Origin: 40CM-2-70-7 sp035279865 | GTDB lineage: Bacteria > Gemmatimonadota > Gemmatimonadetes > Gemmatimonadales > GWC2-71-9 | Direction of reading: 5' to 3' | Length of the DNA: 12,329 bases | Assembly (NCBI GenBank): GCA_035279865.1 | Contig: DATEGY010000175.1 | Span: 1 to 12,329, forward strand | Shown here: positions 1 through 6,600 of the stretch, piece by piece | Layout of the letters: every line of letters begins with the position of its first letter | How positions within the stretch are numbered: the stretch's first letter is position 1 | Translations under genes and position numbers: made by a program | The notes under the pieces: generated by a model | What the model saw: only the letters and a program-made list of their open reading frames with translations | Told to the model about the DNA's origin: nothing | Database searches by the model: none

Positions 1-104
1 CACTGGTGGGCGCGGAAAGGCAGCGTGTCGCCCGCTTCCTGTGATGCCAGCGCGGGCCCGGCGGCGAGCATGAGAATGGTGAGAGCACTGGAGAGTCGGC
101 GCAT
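1..104 (-). CDS. Exported protein, N-terminal fragment (signal peptide)
   Basis: The 5' end of a minus-strand gene that runs off the left edge; only 34 codons are visible. Reading leftwards from an ATG at 104-102, the protein opens with MRRL, a hydrophobic stretch (about residues 7-19, LTILMLAAG) and an ALA-S cleavage site near residue 20, a textbook Sec signal peptide. The mature part begins SQEAGDTLPFRAHQ. On its own strand a GAGGA lies 7 nt before the ATG, which supports this start over the internal ATG near base 72. A mature N-terminus of the form 'FRxxQ(W)' is seen at the start of some predicted outer-membrane beta-barrel proteins, but that is a weak guess from a few residues. The gene is divergent from the sigma-factor operon, so the two share the control region 105-380. 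The product is exported; its function is not determinable from this fragment. Confidence 0.75.
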   Translation of the reverse strand, partial: MRRLSSALTILMLAAGPALASQEAGDTLPFRAHQ

Positions 105-186
105 GACCTGGTCCTCGAGAAAGGGGAGCGGGAACGTGCGCGCAGCTTGTGCGGGAAGCAAATTCGAGGGAACCTGTCCTTTGCAA

Positions 187-270
187 CACCCCGGGCTTGC
201 GCCCGGGGTTGGGTAAGGCGAACCCATGCTTGGGGTGCGTTTTTCCAAACCCCGGGCGCGAGCCCGGGGA
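187..270. repeat. Pair of inverted REP-like hairpins
   Basis: Two palindromes share the same 8-bp stem, CCCCGGGC/GCCCGGGG, at 189-196/201-208 and 250-257/262-269. The right one has loop GCGA on the plus strand. The left one has loop GCAA when read on the minus strand. Both are therefore GNRA tetraloops, and they are copies of one unit in opposite orientation, with flanks that also match (CAA before the stem). About 40 bases separate them. This is the arrangement of a BIME, a pair of repetitive extragenic palindromes. Terminators would be out of place here because both neighbouring genes are transcribed away from this region. Whether the unit is repeated elsewhere in the genome cannot be seen. 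Confidence 0.55.
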
Positions 271-291
271 TGAGTCAATGTCCGGGGGATG

Positions 292-307
292 GTCTACACA
301 TGTAGTA
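292..307. promoter_or_regulatory. Candidate BlaI/MecI-type operator dyad
   Basis: The sequence CTACA-CA-TGTAGTA (294-307) is a near-perfect dyad with 5-bp arms and a 2-bp centre. It closely resembles the TACA/TGTA dyad bound by winged-helix repressors of the BlaI/MecI/CopY family, as in the staphylococcal mec operator with its CTACA-TA-TGTAGTA core. It sits about 75 nt upstream of the sigma-factor start. Its right arm overlaps TAGTAT (303-308), a 4/6 match to a -10 hexamer. No regulator gene of this family lies in the window, so the assignment is by resemblance only. Confidence 0.35.
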
Positions 308-380
308 TCCATCGCTGGTCCGAACCTGACCGCAGTCACATCGTTGCAACCGTCGTAAGGCCAGGGCTATCCAAGTCCGT

Positions 381-953
381 GTGCCGAATACGACTCCCTG
401 GATCGACAACCTGCGAGAGCCGACTCTGGTCACCGCCGACGCCGAAATAGCTGACGCAGCAATGGCCGCAAGCGGCGACGCCACCGCCTTTGAACGGCTC
501 TATCGCGCGCACGTGGCCCGCATTCACTCGCTGGCCCGGCGGATGATCGACGCCGACGAGGCCGACGACGTGACGCAGGACATCTTCGTCCGCGCGTGGG
601 AGAAGCTCTCCACGTTCCGGGGCGAGGCCGCGTTCGGCACGTGGCTCCACCGGCTGGCGGTGAACGTGATCCTCGCCCGGCGGAAGACGGTCGGAATCTC
701 ACGCCAGCGGCACGACCCGCGCGAAGAAGCGCTGGAGGGCGTGGGCGCGAGACCGGTGACCCCGGACCTGGGAGTCGATTTCGAAGGCGCGATGGCCGCG
801 CTGCCGGAAAAGGCCAAGCAGGTGTTCGTGCTGCACGACGTGGAAGGCTACACCCACGAGGAAATCGCGACGATGCTCGACATCGTGCCGGGCACGTCGA
901 AGTCTCAATTGCATCACGCAAGAATGGCGCTCCGACGCCACTTGAAAGACTAG
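381..953 (+). CDS. RNA polymerase ECF-type sigma factor
   Basis: A 190-residue sigma-70 family protein of extracytoplasmic-function type, which directs RNA polymerase to a specific set of promoters. Region 2 spans about residues 36-103, with the DVTQDIFVRAWEKLSTFRG stretch and the FGTWLHRLAVN motif of the -10-binding helices. Region 4 spans about 134-188, with LPEKAKQVFVLHDVEGYTHEEIA and a C-terminal helix-turn-helix (SKSQLHHARMALRRHL) for the -35 element. The length is normal for ECF factors. The start taken is GTG at 381; it has no good ribosome-binding site, and ATG at 462 (residue 28) is a possible alternative that would trim a non-conserved leader. The anti-sigma gene follows 38 nt later, so sigma activity is probably controlled by that membrane partner. 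The stop codon TAG lies inside an octamer tandem repeat. Confidence 0.95.
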   Translation: MPNTTPWIDNLREPTLVTADAEIADAAMAASGDATAFERLYRAHVARIHSLARRMIDADEADDVTQDIFVRAWEKLSTFRGEAAFGTWLHRLAVNVILARRKTVGISRQRHDPREEALEGVGARPVTPDLGVDFEGAMAALPEKAKQVFVLHDVEGYTHEEIATMLDIVPGTSKSQLHHARMALRRHLKD

Positions 954-981
954 ACGGCTGGACGGTTAGACGGCTAGACGA
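950..981 (+). repeat. Octamer tandem repeat (4 units, YTRGACGG)
   Basis: Four consecutive 8-bp units: CTAGACGG, CTGGACGG, TTAGACGG and CTAGACGA. They fill almost the whole gap between the sigma and anti-sigma genes. The sigma stop codon (951-953) is inside unit 1, and the anti-sigma ribosome-binding GAGG (980-983) begins at the end of unit 4. The period of 8 is not a multiple of 3, so this is non-coding repeat sequence. A gain or loss of units would change the spacing between the two genes. Confidence 0.7.
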
Positions 982-991
982 GGATATGACT

Positions 992-1669
992 ATGGACCGC
1001 TGGACGGAACAACTCTCTGAGTATCTCGATGACTCGCTCCCCCGGGCGGAGCGCGAGGCGCTGGATGAACACCTCGCGACCTGCGCGGAATGCCGGGAGA
1101 CGCTCGACGAGCTCCGCCGCGTGGTGGACCGCGCGCGCGGCCTCGATGACCGTCCGCCGTCGAAGGATCTCTGGTCCGGGATCGCGACCCGGATCGGATC
1201 AACGGGGGGCACCGCCGTCGTGTCCATTGACCGCGCGCGCGTCCCGGCGCGGAGCACCCGCCGTCTGTCGTTCTCCATCCCGCAGGCCCTCGCCGCCGGC
1301 ATCGTGTTGATGGCGGTGTCGTCGGGCGTGGTGTGGCTGTCACTCCGGAGTCCCGCAGCGACCGGGCAGCCGTCGAGTCCCACGGGCTCCATCGACATGC
1401 CGGCGGCGTGGCACCAGATGGACTCGTCGGTCGACCCGGTGGTGGCCAACCTTCGGCAGACCCTGCAGGAGAATCGGGCGCAACTCAAGGACAGTACGGT
1501 CCGGATTCTCGAGAAGAACCTGGCCATCATCGACTCCGCGATCGCCGAAGCCCGGCGCGCACTCGATGCCGACCCCAACAACAACTACCTGAATCATCAC
1601 CTTGCCGATGTCGTGCGGCGGCGGGCGGATCTGCTCCGCCGCGCCTCGGCCCTCGGCGTGCGAACCTGA
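992..1669 (+). CDS. Membrane anti-sigma factor with zf-HC2 zinc finger
   Basis: A 225-residue single-pass inner-membrane protein expected to bind and inhibit the ECF sigma factor encoded just upstream. The cytoplasmic N-terminus carries the anti-sigma zinc-finger signature H27-x3-C31-x2-C34 (HLATCAEC), typical of zf-HC2/ZAS domains. A linker to about residue 95 is followed by one transmembrane helix at about 97-118 (ALAAGIVLMAVSSGVVWLSL). The periplasmic part (about 119-225) is a Ser/Pro-rich linker and then a long amphipathic helical region rich in E, K, R and A (about 150-225), probably the sensing domain. ATG 992 is preferred because GAGG at 980-983 lies 8 nt upstream; ATG 986 is also in frame but only 2 nt from that site. 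It shares a transcript with the sigma gene and the DUF4097 genes. Confidence 0.92.
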   Translation: MDRWTEQLSEYLDDSLPRAEREALDEHLATCAECRETLDELRRVVDRARGLDDRPPSKDLWSGIATRIGSTGGTAVVSIDRARVPARSTRRLSFSIPQALAAGIVLMAVSSGVVWLSLRSPAATGQPSSPTGSIDMPAAWHQMDSSVDPVVANLRQTLQENRAQLKDSTVRILEKNLAIIDSAIAEARRALDADPNNNYLNHHLADVVRRRADLLRRASALGVRT

Positions 1670-1685
1670 GAGGAATAGAACACCC

Positions 1686-2678
1686 ATGCTGCCCATTCTC
1701 CTGGCCGTCATGCTCCAGACGCCGGCGCCAAGCCCCGCTCCCGCGCCCCGAGTCCACCATGTCCGGCCCCCGAGGGTCGTCGTGAACGTCGACGGAGGTG
1801 ACGACGGCCGGTACCAGGCGGACGTCGACACCACCGTCGCGGTCACGCGCGGCGCGCGCCTCGATCTCAACAACTTCGGCGGCGACATCACCGTGAAGGT
1901 GTGGGACAAGAACGCCGTCCGGATCTCGGCCGACAACTCGGACCGCGAGCGGGTCGACATCGACGTGGACCAGCAGGTCGTCGCGGTCCGGACGTCCTCC
2001 CGTTACGGCGCGCCGCACATGGTCTCCTTCGACCTCACGGTGCCGGCCTGGATGGCTCTCGATCTCGAAGGCACCTACACGGACATCACTGCCACGGGGA
2101 TCGCCGGCGACATCACGGCCACCACCGTGCAGGGCGACGTCGACGTGACCGGCGGGTCCGGGCACGTTTCGCTCAACTCCACCTCGGGCTCGGTGAAACT
2201 CGCCAAAGCCCAGGGTCGAATTGACATCGTGACCGTGAACGACGGCATCACCGTGACGGACACGAAAGGCGATCTGTCGGCCGAGACGACGAACGGCGAC
2301 GTGGAGCTGCGCGGGATCGATGCGGACAACGTGTCGGCGACCACGATCAACGGCGACATCACCTATGACGGCACCATCAAGGACGCCGGGCACTACAGCT
2401 TCTCGACCAACAACGGCGACGTGGACGTGTCGGTCCCGCAGGGCGCGAACGTGGCGGTGACGGCGTCGACCTTCAACGGTGACTTCGATCCCTGTTTCCC
2501 CGTCACGCTGACCGGCAGCCACAAACACCGGTTCAGCTTCACGCTGGGCACAGGGAGCGCCAAGCTCGAGATGGAGTCGTTCGGGGGGGACCTGAAGCTC
2601 TGCCGTCCTGGGGAAGTCGGAAAACGGCACAACGGGATGAAGGACAAAGACAAGGACAGGGACGACGACAATGAGTAA
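1686..2678 (+). CDS. DUF4097-type exported repeat protein 1
   Basis: A 330-residue protein of the DUF4097 (putative adhesin/auto-transporter-like beta-solenoid) type. After a short hydrophobic N-terminus (MLPILLAVMLQ) and a Pro/Ala-rich spacer, the body from about residue 55 is built of rungs with the pattern x-G-D-[VIL]-x-[VLA], such as NFGGDITV, TVQGDVDV, TTNGDVEL, TINGDITY, NNGDVDV and SFGGDLKL. The leader is short and lacks positive residues, so export is likely but not certain. C270 and C306 could form a disulfide. The C-terminus (309-330) is an unusual charged tail of alternating K, D and R (KDKDKDRDDDNE). A GAGAGGA (1668-1674) overlapping the anti-sigma stop serves as ribosome-binding site, 17 nt after that gene. 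The next gene overlaps its end by 8 nt. Exact function is unknown; position suggests an envelope-stress effector or sensor. Confidence 0.85.
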   Translation: MLPILLAVMLQTPAPSPAPAPRVHHVRPPRVVVNVDGGDDGRYQADVDTTVAVTRGARLDLNNFGGDITVKVWDKNAVRISADNSDRERVDIDVDQQVVAVRTSSRYGAPHMVSFDLTVPAWMALDLEGTYTDITATGIAGDITATTVQGDVDVTGGSGHVSLNSTSGSVKLAKAQGRIDIVTVNDGITVTDTKGDLSAETTNGDVELRGIDADNVSATTINGDITYDGTIKDAGHYSFSTNNGDVDVSVPQGANVAVTASTFNGDFDPCFPVTLTGSHKHRFSFTLGTGSAKLEMESFGGDLKLCRPGEVGKRHNGMKDKDKDRDDDNE

Positions 2679-3465
2679 CCGCTTCCTGATGGCGGGCCTC
2701 CTGGCCCTCGCGGCGCCGGCGGGACTCCTGGCGCAGACGGCCTCGAGCACGAACTTCCACTGGACGGGCAAGCTCGCCGCCGGTCAGCGGCTCGAGATCA
2801 AGGGCGTGAACGGCGCGATCCACGCCACGGGCACCACGAGCGGCACGGCGGACGTCTCGGCGCGCAAGCATTCCGAGAACGGCCGGTCGGATCCGGACGA
2901 CGTGAAGATCGTGGTGGTGAACACGCCGGAAGCGGTGACCATCTGCGCGGTCTACCCGACGCCCGATGACGCCGACCGCGACAACGACTGCGAGCAGGGG
3001 CACCACTGGCACTCGAACACGCGGGACAACGACGTGGTAGTGGACTTCACGATCCAGGTCCCGGCGGGCGCCGAGTTCGACGGGCAGACCGTGAATGGGG
3101 ACGTGGAAGCGACGTCCCTGGCCGGCAATACCGACGTCCACACGGTGAACGGCAGCATCGACGTCTCGACCACCGGTCATGCGGAAGCCAACACCGTGAA
3201 CGGCTCGATCCGGGCGGCCATGGGCAAGGCCGATTTCGAGGAAGCCGAGTTCCGGACGGTCAACGGCGGGATCACGCTGACGCTGCCGGCCGACTTGAAC
3301 ACGGAAGTGCGCGCCGAGACGGTGAACGGCGATCTCGACTCGGATTGGCCGGTGACGATCGTCGGGAAATGGGGCCCGCGGCGCATGCGCGGCACCATCG
3401 GCAAGGGCGGGCGGACGCTCACGCTCGGCACGGTCAACGGAGATATCCGACTGAGAAAGAGCTGA
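2671..3465 (+). CDS. DUF4097-type exported repeat protein 2
   Basis: A 264-residue secreted or surface protein related in design to its upstream neighbour. The signal peptide is clear: MSNRF, then a hydrophobic core (LMAGLLALAAPAGLL) and probable cleavage near AQT (about residue 22). The body is a repeated VNG[DSG][VIL] motif, with V at residues 46, 141, 159, 176, 197, 218 and 255. The central copies are spaced 17-21 residues apart, as expected for rungs of a beta-solenoid. A non-repeat insert (about 85-125) is rich in D, N and H and carries C92 and C107, a likely disulfide or metal-binding loop. ATG 2671 overlaps the previous stop by 8 nt, so translation is probably coupled. It is the last gene of the sigma operon. 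DUF4097 proteins have no agreed enzymatic role, and no catalytic motif is visible here. Confidence 0.88.
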   Translation: MSNRFLMAGLLALAAPAGLLAQTASSTNFHWTGKLAAGQRLEIKGVNGAIHATGTTSGTADVSARKHSENGRSDPDDVKIVVVNTPEAVTICAVYPTPDDADRDNDCEQGHHWHSNTRDNDVVVDFTIQVPAGAEFDGQTVNGDVEATSLAGNTDVHTVNGSIDVSTTGHAEANTVNGSIRAAMGKADFEEAEFRTVNGGITLTLPADLNTEVRAETVNGDLDSDWPVTIVGKWGPRRMRGTIGKGGRTLTLGTVNGDIRLRKS

Positions 3466-3480
3466 GTGGGAGTGAAGCGT

Positions 3481-3551
3481 GAAGAGGGAAGTGGGAAGAG
3501 TGGTCTTTCACACTTCCCTCTTCCCTCTTCCCATTTCCCCTCCCGTTTTTT
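3481..3551 (+). terminator. Long GA-rich inverted repeat, probable operon terminator
   Basis: Bases 3481-3502 pair with 3509-3530 to give a 22-bp stem with two mismatches and a 6-nt loop (GTCTTT). The left arm is nearly all purine (GAAGAGGGAAGTGGG...), the right arm nearly all pyrimidine. It lies 15 nt after the DUF4097 stop codon, and a run of six T follows at 3546-3551. The 15-nt gap between stem and T-run is longer than in a classical intrinsic terminator, so it may act as a transcript-stabilising hairpin or simply be a repeat element. The rest of 3466-3631 shows no gene. The promoter for the next operon should lie in 3552-3631, but no strong hexamers are visible. Confidence 0.5.
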
Positions 3552-3631
3552 CGCACCCCTCCGCAGAAATCCGATCCCGGTAATTCGTTAAGGACTCCCG
3601 ATGTTGCCTCCGTCTCCTTCCAGGGGCCGGA

Positions 3632-6600
3632 GTGCTGCGGGAGCTTCTCGCCCGGACCGAGCAGATCTCAGATCTTGGGGCGTTGTTCAGCGCGCTCGGC
3701 TACACCGCCGTGTGGGAGCAGGTGCCGCCGGCCTCCTGGTTGGGAGAGCAGGCCGAGCCGGGGGTGCGGGCGGCGGCGCTGGTCGCGCGGTTCGGAGCGT
3801 TCCGGGTCTTCGGCCTCGAATCCCGGGAGCCTGAGCGCTGGGCCAGGCGCGCCGCATCCCGGCTCGCGGAACGCGCCGAGCGGGGACTCATTGCGGCGCT
3901 GGACCCGAGAGCGGGGCGCCTCGTGCTCTCCGCCTGGCGGGCAGGTGGCTCGGAGTCGAAGCGGCTGGGCATCAGGGCGCTCACCGTCCCGCTCACGCAT
4001 CCGCCGGTGGCCGCACTCGCCACCCTCGAACGGATTGCTGTCGGGGCCGACGAATCCGCGCTCGGGCTCTCTCTCAGAGTCGGCGAAGCGCTCGCGAGCG
4101 AGGGGGTGACGCCCCGATTCTTCCGGGCCTTCCGGGACATCGTGGAGCGCTTCACGGACCGCCTCGCCGGCCCGGACGGCTCGATTCGGGCGCCCGACCG
4201 CCGGCACCTGGCACTCACCGCCCTCACCCGCGTCCTCTTTCTCTATTTCGTGCAGGCCAAGGGGTGGCTCGACGGAGACCCGCGGTACCTCCCCCGGCTC
4301 CTCGACGACGCTCTCAGCGGGCGCCGCCACTTCCACCGGTCGGCCCTGCACCCGCTCTGCTTCGGCGCGCTGAACCGTCCCTACGGGCAGCGCACCGCGG
4401 GAGCTCGAGCCCTCGGTGCCGTGCCCTTCCTGAATGGGGGCCTGTTCGAACCTACACCCCTCGAACGCAAGGTCGGTCCCGCGCTCTGGGAAAACGGCGA
4501 CTGGCGTGACGCGTTCGATGATCTCTTCGAAAAATTTCACTTTTCCGTCCGTGAGGACGCCTCGGCCGACCTCGTCGCCCCCGACATGCTCGGCCGCGTC
4601 TTTGAAGGGATCATGGACCCGAAGGACCGGCGCTCGAGCGGGAGCTATTACACGCCACCCGGCCTCGTCCGGGCGCTGGTGCGTGCGGCACTCGAAACCG
4701 CACTGGTGGAGCGACGGGGGTTCACGCCCGAAATCGCCGCGCGCTGGGTGCACGAGAGTCTGGCCCCCCCGGAGGCGGCGAGGCTCCGTGATCTCACGGT
4801 GGTCGATCCCGCGGTCGGCTCCGGCGCGTTTCTTCTGGGCGCCCTCGAAGAGATCGCCCGCATGCGGCGGGCAGCGGGAGAGTCTCAGGGCTCCATCCTG
4901 TACCGGGACATCATGTCCAGGTCACTCTTCGGGGTCGACCTCGATCCCACCGCCGTGCGACTCACGGAGCTGAGGCTCTGGCTCGCCCTGGTGGCGGATG
5001 ACGGCACGAGTCTCCCGGAAGCGGTCACCCCGCTCCCCAACCTGGACGGTCGCGTGCGTCAGGGAGACGCACTGCTCGACCCGCTGGCTCTCGCTCGCAC
5101 GCTCACCGGCACGGCGGGTCTTGGCGACGCCCGGGAGGAGATCCATCGCCTCGCCGCCTCACGGCGGGCCATTTTCGCCTCTCCGGGTGCGACCAAGCGT
5201 GAGCCGCTGCGGGAGCTCGAGCGTGCGGAACGTTCCCTGGCCGAGCGGCTTTTCGTGCAGGCTCTCGCCGGCGTGGAGCGTCGCATCGCCGAAACCATCG
5301 AAGGCGGGCGGGCGCGAGATCTGTTCGGCCGGGCCGCCGGCTTGAGTCAGTCCACGCGCGAGCTCCTCCGGAAGCTCCGGGGCGCGCGCCGGGACCTGCG
5401 CACGTCTCTGCGCCGGCTCACCCGCGAGGAGGGCATCCCGTTTTTCTCGTTCGACACCCACTTCGCCGACATCCTTGCCGCCGGTGGCTTCGACTGTGTG
5501 GTGGGCAATCCGCCCTGGGTCCGCGCGGAGCGTCTGCCCCGGCGCATTCGGGACGCCCTGTCGGCTCGCTATCGCTGCTGGCATGCGGGGCGCGACCGCG
5601 GCTTCGCCCATCAACCCGACCTGTCGGTGGCCTTCGTGGAACGGGCGCTCGAGCTGACGTCACCGGGTGGAGTTGTGGGGCTGCTCGTGCCCGCCAAGCT
5701 CGCGACCGCGGGCTATGCGGAGCCGTTGCGGCGGCACGTAGCGAGCGAGACCCGGATCGCGCGTCTGGCGCCGGCGGACGACGCGGCCGCCGCGTTCGGC
5801 GCCGCCGTCTACCCCATGGCCCTGGTCGCGGCGCGGCGGCCACCCCGCGTCGCCGAGCGCGTGACTCTCGGACTCGACGCCTCCGAACGGACGTCCACCA
5901 CTCAAGGGTCACTGCAGCAACCAGGGCCCTGGATTCTCCAGCCGCACGCCGATCGCGTCGCCCGGCGACTGCGGGACGAGCTGCCCACCGTGGGCGAGCG
6001 CTGGGCACCCATCCTGGGCGTGAAAACGGGCGCCGACGACCTATTTCTGGTATCCGAGCCGTGCGAGGGATCGCGGCCTGCCGTGCGGGGCCGTGACTGT
6101 GCGCGCTGGCAGGTGGAGATCCGCCGCCATCTCCTGTGGACCCATGAGCCCGACGGCAGGGTGCGCCCTCGACTGCATGCAGCCATGTCGGGACACCTGG
6201 AGGGAGTGGCCGAACAGCTCAAGCAGCGAGCCGACTACCGTGGCGGGCCACCCTGGCAGCTGTTCCGGCTGGGGCTTGCCCTCGCGGCGCATCGGGTGAT
6301 CTGGCCCGACGTCGCTCGCAGGCTGTCGGCATCCGTTCCCGAGCCCAGGATGGTTCCATTGAACACGGTCTACGGAATCGTCACCCGCTCCGCCGACGAG
6401 GCGCACGCCCTGGCCGCGCTCTTCAACTCCCGCTGGTACACGGCGCTGGCCGCGCTCCGCGCCGATCCGGCTCGCGGCGGCTTCCGGCGGTTCAACGCGC
6501 GGGTGATCCGCATTCTCCCTCTTCCAGCCGCGGGCCACCCCATCTGGGCGCGACTCGCGGAATGCGGCCGGCGGCACGAGGTCGACGACGACTCAGTCGC

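Larger units (their letters stand above)
105..380. other. Divergent intergenic region
   Basis: This 276-base gap lies between the start of the leftward exported-protein gene and the start of the rightward ECF sigma gene. It must hold the promoters for both. It contains two GC-rich hairpins in opposite orientation (189-208 and 250-269) and a CTACA/TGTAG dyad (292-307), each listed separately. Forward-frame open stretches here have no support as genes: they run through the hairpins and show no recognisable domain. Confidence 0.7.

Noticed and set aside
131..174. GGAAC (131-135) and GGGAACC (168-174) as an ECF autoregulatory -35 element
   Set aside because: No CGTC-like -10 element at 16-17 nt spacing follows either one, and both lie over 200 nt from the sigma start.
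187..270. The two GC-rich hairpins as transcription terminators
   Set aside because: Both flanking genes are transcribed away from this region and no T-run directly follows either stem, so a REP-like pair is the better reading.
596..991. Upstream extension of the anti-sigma frame into the sigma gene
   Set aside because: The frame is open but encodes an R/G/A-rich sequence overlapping sigma regions 2 and 4. The zinc-finger protein begins at 992 with a proper ribosome-binding site.
430..2771. Long minus-strand open frames opposite the sigma, anti-sigma and DUF4097 genes
   Set aside because: They are antisense shadows caused by high GC. They are rich in R, P, G and A or repeat V/H/D runs, show no domain, and lie opposite genes with clear families.
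3601..3834. A 77-codon forward frame starting at ATG 3601, before the methyltransferase
   Set aside because: The translation is R/A/G-rich with no motif and runs in another frame over the methyltransferase N-terminus. I saw no sign that it is a frameshifted part of that gene.
3668..4753. A 361-codon minus-strand open frame opposite the methyltransferase
   Set aside because: It has no recognisable motif and is opposite a strongly supported gene; GC-driven absence of stops explains it.
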